Source: Hymenobacter guriensis (GTDB taxonomy: Bacteria; Bacteroidota; Bacteroidia; Cytophagales; Hymenobacteraceae). From it: a DNA stretch of 64,000 nt. Both the position numbers and the translations under genes were made by a program. Shown in pieces: positions 1 to 7,315 of the stretch. Location: contig NZ_JADWYK010000001.1 of assembly GCF_015773195.1 (NCBI RefSeq), positions 62,001 through 126,000 on the forward strand, written 5' to 3'. The notes beneath the pieces are model-generated. The model worked only from the letters and a program-made list of their open reading frames with translations, was not told the DNA's origin and ran no database searches. Within the stretch, counting starts at the first letter, position 1. The number at the start of each line of letters is the position of its first letter.

Positions 1-1
1 G

Positions 2-1198
2 CGCGACCTGGAAGAAGGCAAATGGACGGGCTCGGTGCTGCAAGTGGCAGACAGCGGCCAGGTGCTGAGCGTGCTGCGCGAAGCCAGCGCCCGGGGCGTG
101 ACGGAAGAGGAAGCGGCCCGTACGGCCGGCTCCAGCGTCTCGTACCAGATGCGCAGCCTCAACGACTCCACTCTCGTGTTCGACAACCACTTCCGTATTG
201 CCGCCGGCTCGCCCTTGCGTGGCCAGGAGCTGCTACTGACCATCCGCCTGCCCCGCGACCGGCGCTACCGCATGAGCCGCGACTTTGCTTACTGGCTCGG
301 CAGCGAGTTCTTCGTAGGTAACAACATCCCCGAAGACGTGGCAGACCGCACCTTCCAGCTGCGCGGCAACAAGCTGGAGTGCATCGGCTGCCCCCCCAGC
401 ACCGATAACGACAACGACGACAACGATAATGATGACTTCGACATCGATGTAGATTCGGACGGCTCGTCCATCAACATCGACCTGGGCAAGCCGGATTTCG
501 ACACCGATCTGAACGGCTACGGCAGCGGCCGCCGCACCTTCAACGTGGATGATTTTAACACCATCGAAGCCAGTGGCGCTTACCGCATTGTGGTACGCCG
601 CGGCGACACCTACCAGATCGAAGCGGCCGGCGAAGAGCGCGACATCAGCCAGCTGCGCATCGAAACAGTAGGCGACGGCTTGCGCATCCGCTCCATCCGC
701 GACGGCCTGTTTGGGTTTTCCGGCACTCGGGAGCCCATTCTGATCCGGGTGCAGATGCCGGAGCTGATTCATCTCGACCTGAGTGGCGCCTGCCGGGCCG
801 ATGTATCAGGTTTCGAAGGCAAAGCCCTGCAAATAGAGCAGAGCGGGGCCAGCACGGCCAAGCTCGACGTGAACGTGCCGCGCCTGGAACTAGATCTGAG
901 TGGGGCCTGCAACACCGCCGTGCGCGGCAAGGCTACGGAGCTGGACATTGATGGCTCGGGCGTGTGCAAAATCGAAGCGCTGAGCCTGCAAACCAACCGT
1001 GCTTCCATCGACCTGTCCGGCGCCAGCCGGGCCCGCGTACGGGTTGCCGAGCGGCTTCAGGCCGAGGTAACGGGCTCCAGCCACGTACACTACGCCGGCA
1101 ACCCCGCCAACGTGCAGAAAGATGAGTCGGGCGGGTCCCGGGTGCGTGCCATCACCTCCGCTGATGCAGATGAGGATACGGCTACTGACGAGGAATAA
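2..1198 (+). CDS. GIN-domain (DUF2807) envelope protein, 5' end missing
   Basis: The frame is open to the left window edge, so the true start is outside; the GTG at 35 is an internal codon, not a convincing start. The visible part has an N-terminal beta-rich segment, an Asp/Asn-rich acidic stretch (about 390-460 in DNA), then a long beta-helical region with the repeated L-D-L-S-G-A-type motifs of the DUF2807/GIN adhesin-like domain (DNA about 530-1130). In this phylum such domains often follow an N-terminal PspC segment and membrane helix, which would lie outside the window. A periplasmic or surface role is inferred from the family. It ends in an acidic tail and converges on the CCA-transferase gene. 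Confidence 0.75.
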   Translation, partial: RDLEEGKWTGSVLQVADSGQVLSVLREASARGVTEEEAARTAGSSVSYQMRSLNDSTLVFDNHFRIAAGSPLRGQELLLTIRLPRDRRYRMSRDFAYWLGSEFFVGNNIPEDVADRTFQLRGNKLECIGCPPSTDNDNDDNDNDDFDIDVDSDGSSINIDLGKPDFDTDLNGYGSGRRTFNVDDFNTIEASGAYRIVVRRGDTYQIEAAGEERDISQLRIETVGDGLRIRSIRDGLFGFSGTREPILIRVQMPELIHLDLSGACRADVSGFEGKALQIEQSGASTAKLDVNVPRLELDLSGACNTAVRGKATELDIDGSGVCKIEALSLQTNRASIDLSGASRARVRVAERLQAEVTGSSHVHYAGNPANVQKDESGGSRVRAITSADADEDTATDEE

Positions 1199-1295
1199 GG
1201 TAGCGAAACCTTAACACGCCGGCTACCGAACGAGCAACTTACAACCAACACCTTTGCAGTCGGTTTGAACAGCGGCTGGTTGAGGCGAAAAAATA

Positions 1296-1335
1296 AGAGG
1301 CGGGCCAGGCAACTAAGCGTACCCGACCCGCCTCT
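1296..1335. terminator. Bidirectional hairpin between convergent genes
   Basis: Arms AGAGGCGGG (1296-1304) and CCCGCCTCT (1327-1335) are perfectly complementary, with A-rich and TATA flanks. It lies between the plus-strand GIN gene and the minus-strand cca gene and could end transcripts from both sides. Confidence 0.6.
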
Positions 1336-1368
1336 ATACAAGCGGTGAATATGAAGTAAGAGTGGGTC

Positions 1369-2799
1369 CTATTTGGTGAGTGAATGATGACCCTGAGGAA
1401 GTCCTTTGGCCTGCCCCTGCTGCAACAGGAAGGCAAAGGCTTCCTCAAACTCGTTTCGGATCTTACCGTCGAGAATAGCTTCCAGCACGGCTTCTTTCAG
1501 CTCGCCCACTTCGCGGGAAGGCTTCAGCCCAAACGTCTGCATAATGACTTCCCCGGTAATCACGGGCTTGAAGTTGCGCAGGTGGTCCTTCTCTTCTACT
1601 TCCTTTAGCTTTTCCTCCACCCGCTCAAAGTTGTGCAGGTAGCGCGCCACGCGCTGGTGGTCCTTGCTGGTGATGTCGGCCTTGCAAAGCAGCATCAGCC
1701 GGTCTATTTCGTCGCCGGCCTCAAACAGCAGGCGGCGCACGGCCGAGTCCGTTACGGTTTCCTTAACCAAGGCAATGGGCCGCAGGTGCAGCCGTACCAG
1801 CTTTTGCACCTGGCGCATTTCCTCGCCCAGGGGCAGCTTCAGCTCGGTGAAAATGGCAGGCGTCCAGCGGGCGCCTTTGTCTTCGTGCCCGTGGAAGGTC
1901 CAGCCAACTTTGGGGTCGAAGCGCTTGGTGGCGGGCTTGGCAATGTCGTGCAGAATGGCGGCCCAGCGCAGCCACAGGTCGCCGCCGGCCTCGGCTACGT
2001 TGTCGAGTACCTGGAGGGTGTGGTAGAAGTTGTCCTTGTGGGCGTGCTGCCCGCGCTTTTCCACGCCCTGCAGCTGGGCCATGCGCGGGAAAATCAGCTG
2101 CAGCAGCCCCGAGCTGAACAGCAGCTTGAAGCCGTAGCTGGGCTTGGGCGCCAGAATCAGCTTGTTCAGCTCGTCGGTTATCCGCTCCTGCGACACAATT
2201 TTGATACGCTCCTTGTTGCGGGCAATGGCATCGAAGGTGTCGGGCTCGATATCGAAGTTGAGTTGAGCCGCAAAGCGCACGGCCCGCATCATGCGCAGCG
2301 GGTCATCGGAAAAGGTAATGTCGGGGTCGAGGGGTGTGCGGATGATCTTGCGGCGCAGGTCGCCCATGCCGTCGTAGCGGTCTACGAGAGTGCCGAAGTC
2401 TTCGGGGTTGAGGCTCAGGCCCAGGGCATTGATGGTGAAGTCGCGGCGGGCCAGGTCTTCTTCCAAAGTGCCGGCTTCCACCTCAGGCTTGCGGCTCTCG
2501 GCCCGGTAGCTTTCCTTGCGGGCCCCTACAAACTCGATTTCCACCTCCGGCGTGGGCAGCATGGCCGTGCCGAAGTTCTTGAACACCGTGACGCGCGGGC
2601 GGGAAGGCAGCCGCTGGCCCACGGCCTGAGCCAGCCGGATACCGTCGCCCACACACACCACGTCTACATCCTTGCTGGGCCGCTCCAGCGCCAGGTCGCG
2701 CACAAAGCCCCCGATAACGTAGGCCGGGTAGCCCAGTTCACCGGCCGCGTCGGCAATGGTACGAAACAAGGGTAAATCGGGAAGCTGGGGAGTTTTCAT
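1369..2799 (-). CDS. cca: tRNA nucleotidyltransferase (CCA-adding), HD-domain type
   Basis: Adds or repairs the 3' CCA end of tRNAs. The nucleotidyltransferase core is seen at residues 30-48 (GGFVRD followed by DVDVV, the metal-binding acidic pair). An HD phosphohydrolase domain follows, with LHDIAKP near residue 285. The length of 476 aa is normal for the CCA+HD architecture. A longer reading to 2829 is possible, but it would overlap the promoter box at 2827-2834, so the ATG at 2799 (MKTPQL) was chosen. CCA-adding and poly(A)-adding enzymes cannot be separated by eye; CCA addition is the safer call for a single-copy bacteroidal gene. Confidence 0.93.
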   Translation of the reverse strand: MKTPQLPDLPLFRTIADAAGELGYPAYVIGGFVRDLALERPSKDVDVVCVGDGIRLAQAVGQRLPSRPRVTVFKNFGTAMLPTPEVEIEFVGARKESYRAESRKPEVEAGTLEEDLARRDFTINALGLSLNPEDFGTLVDRYDGMGDLRRKIIRTPLDPDITFSDDPLRMMRAVRFAAQLNFDIEPDTFDAIARNKERIKIVSQERITDELNKLILAPKPSYGFKLLFSSGLLQLIFPRMAQLQGVEKRGQHAHKDNFYHTLQVLDNVAEAGGDLWLRWAAILHDIAKPATKRFDPKVGWTFHGHEDKGARWTPAIFTELKLPLGEEMRQVQKLVRLHLRPIALVKETVTDSAVRRLLFEAGDEIDRLMLLCKADITSKDHQRVARYLHNFERVEEKLKEVEEKDHLRNFKPVITGEVIMQTFGLKPSREVGELKEAVLEAILDGKIRNEFEEAFAFLLQQGQAKGLPQGHHSLTK

Positions 2800-2826
2800 G
2801 CGCGGTACCGTAAGCCAGACAAGCTG

Positions 2827-2834
2827 CAAAGGTA
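2827..2834 (-). promoter_or_regulatory. -7 promoter box for cca
   Basis: On the minus strand this reads TACCTTTG, a full match to the Bacteroidota -7 consensus TAnnTTTG. It is 27 bases from the chosen cca ATG, giving a predicted leader of about 25 nt. Confidence 0.65.
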
Positions 2835-2895
2835 ACCGCCCCGCTTCGTACTTCCGCCGCCCCGGCAGCTGCCGGCCGCCAGCCTCGCTTATGGC

Positions 2896-3474
2896 TTACT
2901 CGCGCAGAGTTTCGAGCGCGCCGTCGGGCAGCACGCGCACCACCCGCGAGGGCGTGGCCGGTGTTTCATCATCCTGGCGCCAGCTCACCACGTAGTCCAC
3001 GGCCCGCACCAGCGCGGGGCTGATGGCTGAGAAGGTGGCCGCTGTGGGCTCGCCGCTGCGGTTGGCCGAGGTCGACACCAGGGCGTGGCCCAGGCGCTGC
3101 ACCACTTTGTGGGCGAATTCGTCGCGGGGAATGCGCAGGCCGATGGTGCCGTCGGGTGCCACCAGGTTGGCGGCTACACTTGGGGCAGCCGGCACCACGT
3201 AGGTGGTAGGGCGCGTTTCGGCGGCCAGCAGCTCCGGCAGGTTGGGCGGCACCACGGCGGCGTAGCGGGCAAACATCTGCTCATCGGCGACCAGCAGGAT
3301 GCAGGCTTTTTCGGCGGGGCGGTTTTTTAGGGCGTAGATACGGTCAACCACCCGGGGCAGCTCGGCGTCGCAGCCCAGGCCCCACACGGTATCAGTAGGG
3401 TACAGGATAACCTGCTGAAACAACAGTGCATCCACGGCGGAGTCTACTTCCTGGCGAAAAAAATTACTGGCCAT
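2896..3474 (-). CDS. tsaC: L-threonylcarbamoyladenylate synthase (Sua5/YciO/YrdC family)
   Basis: Makes threonylcarbamoyl-AMP from threonine, bicarbonate and ATP, the first step of the universal t6A37 tRNA modification. The YrdC fold is recognised by YPTDTVWGLG at residues 25-34 and STSANRSGEPT at 134-144. At 192 aa it is the short TsaC/YwlC form without the Sua5 C-terminal domain. It begins at ATG 3474 and lies downstream of, and in the same direction as, the methylmalonyl-CoA epimerase gene. Its neighbour cca also serves tRNA maturation. Confidence 0.93.
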   Translation of the reverse strand: MASNFFRQEVDSAVDALLFQQVILYPTDTVWGLGCDAELPRVVDRIYALKNRPAEKACILLVADEQMFARYAAVVPPNLPELLAAETRPTTYVVPAAPSVAANLVAPDGTIGLRIPRDEFAHKVVQRLGHALVSTSANRSGEPTAATFSAISPALVRAVDYVVSWRQDDETPATPSRVVRVLPDGALETLRE

Positions 3475-3620
3475 AGCGGGTTCAGAAATGAAAAAAGACG
3501 GGCGAATGGTTCTGCCGCCTATAGGAGTTACGCGCCCTCAGCAAAAACCTCGGCAGCCTCTGCGGGCTAAAGATGTACGCCTCATTACGCTAAAAGTAGG
3601 CAGGAAAACGCCTCCGGCAG

Positions 3621-4028
3621 TTAGTCCCGGATACTCTGGCAAAGCTCCACCAGTACCCCGGCGGCCGTTTTGGGATGCACAAAGCAGAACAGCTTGTTGT
3701 CGGCCCCGCGCTTGGGTTCCTCATTGAGCAGGGTGAAGCCCTCGGCCCGCAACCGTGCCATTTCCGCCCGGATGTCCTCTACCTCAAAGGCTACGTGATG
3801 AATGCCCTCGGGCTTTTTCTCCAGATACCGCGTGATAGGACTGTCGGGGGAGGTACCGGCCAGCAGCTCAACCTTGGAGCCACCTACCTGAAAAAACACC
3901 GTATCCACGGCCTCGCTGGTTACGTGCTCCTTCTTGTACGGGGCCACGCCGAGCAGGCGCGTGTAGAGGTCAGTGGCGGCGTCCAGGTCGCGAACGGCCA
4001 GGCCCAGGTGCTCCAGATTGATGAACAT
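3621..4028 (-). CDS. mce: Methylmalonyl-CoA epimerase
   Basis: Interconverts (2R)- and (2S)-methylmalonyl-CoA in propionate metabolism. At 135 aa it is a single vicinal-oxygen-chelate domain pair. Likely metal ligands are H7 (LEHLGL), Q47 (FFQVGG), H78 (IHHVAF) and E128 (VLVELC), all in the expected places. The C-terminal VHPKTAAGVLVELCQ is strongly characteristic of the family. No mutase genes are in the window. It reads away from the divergent iscS operon. Confidence 0.93.
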   Translation of the reverse strand: MFINLEHLGLAVRDLDAATDLYTRLLGVAPYKKEHVTSEAVDTVFFQVGGSKVELLAGTSPDSPITRYLEKKPEGIHHVAFEVEDIRAEMARLRAEGFTLLNEEPKRGADNKLFCFVHPKTAAGVLVELCQSIRD

Positions 4029-4155
4029 AGGGGTGGGTGGGAAAAGAGGCAGAACAAAGTAGCCTACCTTGTTTGGATTGTGTCTATTTTTGTGGCGTAA
4101 AAGTAAACCTCCCCGCCGGGTTACGTGTTCTAGGAGAGAATAATTCTCCGCTGGC

Positions 4156-4163
4156 TACCTTTG
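4156..4163 (+). promoter_or_regulatory. -7 promoter box for the isc operon
   Basis: TACCTTTG matches TAnnTTTG and lies 33 bases before the iscS ATG. No clear TTTG-like -33 element was found at the usual spacing. Confidence 0.6.
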
Positions 4164-4196
4164 CCGCTGACTTTCATCCGACGCCCATCAAGCACT

Positions 4197-5411
4197 ATGC
4201 TGAAGCTGCCAATTTACCTCGATAACAACGCCACCACACCCCTGGACCCGCGGGTGCTGGAAGCCATGCTGCCCTACTTCACGGAGCACTTCGGCAACGC
4301 GGCCTCCCGCAACCACCCCTTCGGCTGGCAGGCCGAGGAAGCTGTGGATTACGCCCGTGAGCAGATTGCCGCCCTTATCAGCTGCGACCCCAAGGAAATC
4401 ATCTTCACCTCGGGCGCTACGGAGTCGGATAACCTGGCCATTAAGGGCGTGTATGAGATGTACGCGCAGAAAGGCAACCACATCATCACGGCAACTACCG
4501 AGCACAAAGCAGTGCTGGATACCTGCAAGCACCTAGAGAAGCAGGGTGCCCGCGTAACCTACCTGCCCGTAAATGCCGAGGGCCTCATCAGCCTGGAAGA
4601 GTTGGAAGCGGCCATGACGCCCCAGACCATTCTGGTGACTATCATGTACGGCAATAATGAAACCGGCACTATTCAGCCCATCCGCGAAATTGCCGCCATT
4701 GCTCACAAGCACGGCGCCCTGTTTATGACCGACGGCACCCAGGCCGTGGGCAAGATTCCGGTGGACGTTCTGGCCGACGGCATCGACCTAATGGCCTTCA
4801 CCGGCCACAAGTTTTACGGCCCCAAAGGCATTGGTGCCCTGTACGTGCGCCGCAAGAACCCCCGCGTGAAAGTTACCGCCCAGATGGACGGTGGCGGACA
4901 CGAGCGCGGCATGCGCTCCGGTACGCTCAACGTACCCGGCATTGTGGGCCTGGGCAAAGCCTGCGAGCTGGCCCGCCTGGAAATGGCCGCCGACACCGCC
5001 CGTCTCAGCGCCATGCGCGACCGGCTGGAAAAAGAGCTCCTGACCCTGGAGGAAAGCTATGTGAACGGCTCGGTAACGCACCGCCTGCCCCACGTAACCA
5101 ATATCTCCTTTAAGTATGTGGAAGGCGAAGGCCTGATGATGGGTGTGAAGGACTTGGCAGTATCTTCGGGCTCGGCCTGCACCTCGGCCTCGCTGGAGCC
5201 CTCGTACGTACTGAAGGCACTCGGTTTGAGCGACGACCTGGCGCACTCTTCCCTGCGCTTCGGCCTGTCCCGTTTCACCACCGATGAGCAGATCGACTAC
5301 GCCATCGGCCACGTGAAAGAAGCCGTAACCAAGCTCCGCGAAATGTCCCCGCTCTGGGAGATGTTCAAAGAAGGCATCGACCTCAACTCCATTGAGTGGG
5401 CTGAACATTGA
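4197..5411 (+). CDS. iscS: Cysteine desulfurase, IscS type
   Basis: PLP enzyme that takes sulfur from cysteine as a persulfide for Fe-S clusters and tRNA thiolation. It has 404 aa, the same length as E. coli IscS. The PLP lysine is K205 in [10 protein letters not shown], and the catalytic cysteine is C328 in [13 protein letters not shown], the ISC-type loop. The ATG at 4197 ([15 protein letters not shown]) fits the family start; a longer frame from 4161 would begin inside the promoter box. It is first gene of an operon with iscU, an unknown gene and iscA; no iscR, hscA, hscB or fdx follows. Confidence 0.95.
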   Translation: MLKLPIYLDNNATTPLDPRVLEAMLPYFTEHFGNAASRNHPFGWQAEEAVDYAREQIAALISCDPKEIIFTSGATESDNLAIKGVYEMYAQKGNHIITATTEHKAVLDTCKHLEKQGARVTYLPVNAEGLISLEELEAAMTPQTILVTIMYGNNETGTIQPIREIAAIAHKHGALFMTDGTQAVGKIPVDVLADGIDLMAFTGHKFYGPKGIGALYVRRKNPRVKVTAQMDGGGHERGMRSGTLNVPGIVGLGKACELARLEMAADTARLSAMRDRLEKELLTLEESYVNGSVTHRLPHVTNISFKYVEGEGLMMGVKDLAVSSGSACTSASLEPSYVLKALGLSDDLAHSSLRFGLSRFTTDEQIDYAIGHVKEAVTKLREMSPLWEMFKEGIDLNSIEWAEH

Positions 5412-5415
5412 TTTC

Positions 5416-5512
5416 AATTAGTAATTACTAATTAGGAATGAGTAATTCCCGGTCATCTGGTATCGGCAACGCTCTTCCAAATTTTTAATTACTAATTATT
5501 AATTACTCATTC
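5416..5512. repeat. Spacer inverted repeat A between iscS and iscU
   Basis: A very AT-rich spacer in a GC-rich region. It holds an 18-bp perfect palindrome at 5416-5433 (AATTAGTAATTACTAATT). GAATGAGTAATT (5436-5447) is complementary to AATTACTCATTC (5501-5512). The arms are made of repeated TAATTAC/TAATTA units. The structure starts 4 bases after the iscS stop and ends 16 bases before iscU. Confidence 0.75.
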
Positions 5513-5528
5513 TTTTCAAAGAAAAGTC

Positions 5529-5945
5529 ATGGCTTACTCCGATAAGGTAATCGACCACTACAGCAACCCCCGCAACGTGGGCACGCTGGACAAAAGCAAA
5601 AAGAACGTAGGCACCGGCCTGGTGGGCGCTCCTGAGTGCGGCGACGTAATGCGCCTGCAGATTGAGGTGGACGAGGCGACCAACACCATCACCGACGCCA
5701 AGTTCAAAACCTTCGGCTGCGGCTCGGCCATTGCTTCGTCGTCGCTGGCGACGGAGTGGCTGAAAGGCAAGACCGTGGACGAGGCCCTGGCCATCGACAA
5801 CATGGAGATTGTGGAAGAGCTGGCGCTGCCGCCCGTAAAAATCCACTGCTCGGTGCTGGCCGAAGACGCCATCAAGTCGGCCATCAACGACTACCGCGTG
5901 AAAAACGGCCTTCCCGAGCTGGAAATGGCCAAGTCGCACCACTAG
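5529..5945 (+). CDS. iscU: Fe-S cluster scaffold protein IscU
   Basis: Scaffold on which [2Fe-2S] clusters are built with sulfur from IscS. It has 138 aa. Ligands C37, D39 (ECGD), C64 (FGCGSA) and C107 (HCSV) match the canonical IscU set. The LPPVK motif at 100-104, the docking site for the chaperone HscA, is intact, although no hscA gene is in the window. It lies between two hairpin-filled spacers in the isc operon. Confidence 0.95.
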   Translation: MAYSDKVIDHYSNPRNVGTLDKSKKNVGTGLVGAPECGDVMRLQIEVDEATNTITDAKFKTFGCGSAIASSSLATEWLKGKTVDEALAIDNMEIVEELALPPVKIHCSVLAEDAIKSAINDYRVKNGLPELEMAKSHH

Positions 5946-5947
5946 TA

Positions 5948-6014
5948 GAACTGAGAAACTAGAAGTGAGAAGTTAGATTCCACGTATCGGGGTTGACTTC
6001 TCACTTCTCAGTTC
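5948..6014. repeat. Spacer inverted repeat B downstream of iscU
   Basis: GAACTGAGAA (5948-5957) pairs with TTCTCAGTTC (6005-6014), and AGAAGTGAGAAGT (5961-5973) pairs with ACTTCTCACTTCT (5996-6008). The arms consist of GAGAAGT-like units; a further CTCACTTCT follows at 6021-6029. It fills the spacer between the iscU stop and the next start at 6036. Confidence 0.8.
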
Positions 6015-6035
6015 GAACCTCTCACTTCTATATAC

Positions 6036-6446
6036 ATGGACGTTTCTCAGGATGTGCGCGTGGAAAACGCGCGGATTCAGCGGCAGATCGAGGAGTACCT
6101 GGGGCTGGGCGCCGGCGAGCTGCTGTTTGAGTTCCGACAGCTGGAGCCCGGGCAGGTGCGGCTGGACCTGATTACCGTGAACCCGCGCCACCACCAGAGC
6201 TTCCTGTTTCGCTACGAGGTGGGCTACGACCGGCTCGATGCCCTGCGCAAGATGCTGGCCTACGTGAAGAGCGCCCGCGACAACGAAAGCTCCTATACCA
6301 TCCAGTGGCGGGCCCGCGGCGACAAGGAGCTGCACACCTCCTACTTCCGCGCCCACAACCCCTACGAAGCCCTCGACAAGCTCTACTACGGCCGCGACCA
6401 GACCACGCTCACCGTATTCAGCGTAGTCCTGAATCCTTCTTCGTAG
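6036..6446 (+). CDS. Unknown protein in the isc operon
   Basis: 136 aa, predicted soluble, with no signal peptide or membrane segment and no cysteine at all, so it cannot hold an Fe-S cluster through cysteines. It has an N-terminal helix (RVENARIQRQIEEYLGLG), a beta-rich middle and many aromatic residues near the C-terminus. No family recognised. Its place between iscU and iscA, in the same direction, suggests a role in cluster assembly or delivery, but this rests on context only. Confidence 0.75.
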   Translation: MDVSQDVRVENARIQRQIEEYLGLGAGELLFEFRQLEPGQVRLDLITVNPRHHQSFLFRYEVGYDRLDALRKMLAYVKSARDNESSYTIQWRARGDKELHTSYFRAHNPYEALDKLYYGRDQTTLTVFSVVLNPSS

Positions 6447-6526
6447 TTGATTGTTATCAGGCCGGACGCGCCACTCCCCTGCTGACGTGCCCGCCTGAAA
6501 ACCGGCCACTACAACTGACAACCGAC
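6447..6526. repeat. Spacer inverted repeat F before iscA (weak)
   Basis: The spacer begins with TTGATTGTTATCAGGCCGG and ends with CCGGCCACTACAACTGACAA, which are roughly complementary (best part GGCCGG/CCGGCC plus TTGT/ACAA units). It looks like a decayed member of the spacer-palindrome class. Pairing is poor outside the GC core. Confidence 0.4.
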
Positions 6527-6853
6527 ATGATTACCGTTTCTGATAAAGCCAAAGAAAAAGTAGCCCACCTGATGGCCGACGCCCAGCTCGACGATACGTA
6601 TCGTCTGCGCGCCTCGGTAGCCGGCGGGGGCTGCTCGGGCCTGAGCTACAAGCTCGACTTCGACAACGAAGTGAAGCCTATGGACCAGGAGTTTGAAGAC
6701 AAGGGCGTGCGGGTGGTAGTGGATATGAAAAGCTTCCTCTACCTGGCCGGCACCGAGCTCAACTTCTCCGACGGCCTCAACGGCAAAGGCTTCTACTTCG
6801 ACAACCCCAACGCTTCCCGCACCTGCGGCTGCGGCGAGAGTTTCTCGGTGTAA
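6527..6853 (+). CDS. iscA: Fe-S assembly A-type carrier IscA
   Basis: A-type cluster carrier of the HesB/IscA family that receives clusters from the scaffold and passes them to apo-proteins. It has 108 aa with the three family cysteines at C36 (GGGCSG), C100 and C102 (TCGCG). The ATG at 6527 (MITVSDKAKE) is chosen; the same frame is open further upstream but has no support there. It is the last gene of the isc operon and is followed by a terminator at 6883-6916. Confidence 0.93.
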   Translation: MITVSDKAKEKVAHLMADAQLDDTYRLRASVAGGGCSGLSYKLDFDNEVKPMDQEFEDKGVRVVVDMKSFLYLAGTELNFSDGLNGKGFYFDNPNASRTCGCGESFSV

Positions 6854-6882
6854 GCCACCGGCACAGCCGAATTGAATACAGC

Positions 6883-6916
6883 ACAGGCCGCTCCTTCGGG
6901 GGTGGCCTGTTTTTTA
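6883..6916 (+). terminator. Terminator of the isc operon
   Basis: ACAGGCC (6883-6889) pairs with GGCCTGT (6904-6910) around a TTCG-type apex, followed by a run of T (6911-6915). Classic Rho-independent form 30 bases after the iscA stop. Confidence 0.85.
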
Positions 6917-6928
6917 TGCCTAAGCGTT

Positions 6929-7011
6929 GTAGGATGGGCTTGCCCCTGCTCGGGCCTACAGTACTTTGCCGATTTCGTTTATCGACAGACCAGGGCAAGA
7001 CCTGCTCCTAC
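6929..7011. repeat. Palindromic GTAGGA...TCCTAC intergenic repeat
   Basis: GTAGGATGGGCTTGCCCCTG (6929-6948) is an imperfect inverted copy of CAGGGCAAGACCTGCTCCTA (6991-7010): the ends GTAGGA and the TTGCCC cores match. It has the look of a non-coding palindromic element. The 462-base gap 6854-7315 holds only this, the next repeat and two terminators; the short open frames across it are not credible genes. Confidence 0.6.
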
Positions 7012-7108
7012 GTATGCGCACAAGCATTATTGATTTCTGAAAACACTCGTACACACTTCCCGAGCTATATGGGCAGTAACCGCAAAAGAGGCCTGAACCT
7101 AATAGCCC

Positions 7109-7200
7109 GTCATGCTGAGCTTGTCGAAGCATCTCTACCTCAGACTAATCACTGTTATTGCAACGAAGCGTTAGAGATGCTTCGACAAGCTTAGCATGAC
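7109..7200. repeat. GTCATGC palindromic element, copy 1
   Basis: The arms 7109-7137 and 7172-7200 are inverted copies of 29 bases with one mismatch (GTCATGCTGAGCTTGTCGAA on the left). A loop of about 34 bases lies between. It can fold into one long hairpin. A diverged second copy lies at 43965-44047, so this is a dispersed family. Confidence 0.85.
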
Positions 7201-7250
7201 AGCCGTTTCTTATTAACCACGCCATCTAGAAGCCCTCGGACACCAGTATC

Positions 7251-7294
7251 ACAAACAAAAGGCCTTCCGCACATGCGAAAGGCCTTTTGTTTGT
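7251..7294. terminator. Long hairpin terminator of the giant surface-protein gene
   Basis: 20-base arms (7251-7270 and 7275-7294) pair with one mismatch around a 4-base loop; the stem ends in ACAAACAAAA/TTTTGTTTGT, so it can work in both directions. It lies 21 bases past the stop of the minus-strand gene. Confidence 0.85.
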
Positions 7295-7315
7295 TGACGA
7301 ACCTAGCGCCGTAGG

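Noticed and set aside
390-470. Asp/Asn-rich stretch as a dockerin or EF-hand calcium site
   Set aside because: It is a low-complexity acidic run (DNDNDDNDNDDFDID) without the spacing of a calcium loop.
1246-1256. CACCTTTG, close to the -7 promoter consensus on the plus strand
   Set aside because: First base does not match and no plus-strand gene follows before 4197.
1633-2775. Long open frame on the plus strand opposite cca
   Set aside because: Antisense frame caused by high GC in the third codon position of cca; its translation has no domain and is rich in Gln, Gly and His.
6916-7194. 92-codon open frame between isc operon and surface-protein gene
   Set aside because: It runs through two palindromic repeats and includes the arms of the GTCATGC element; not a plausible gene.
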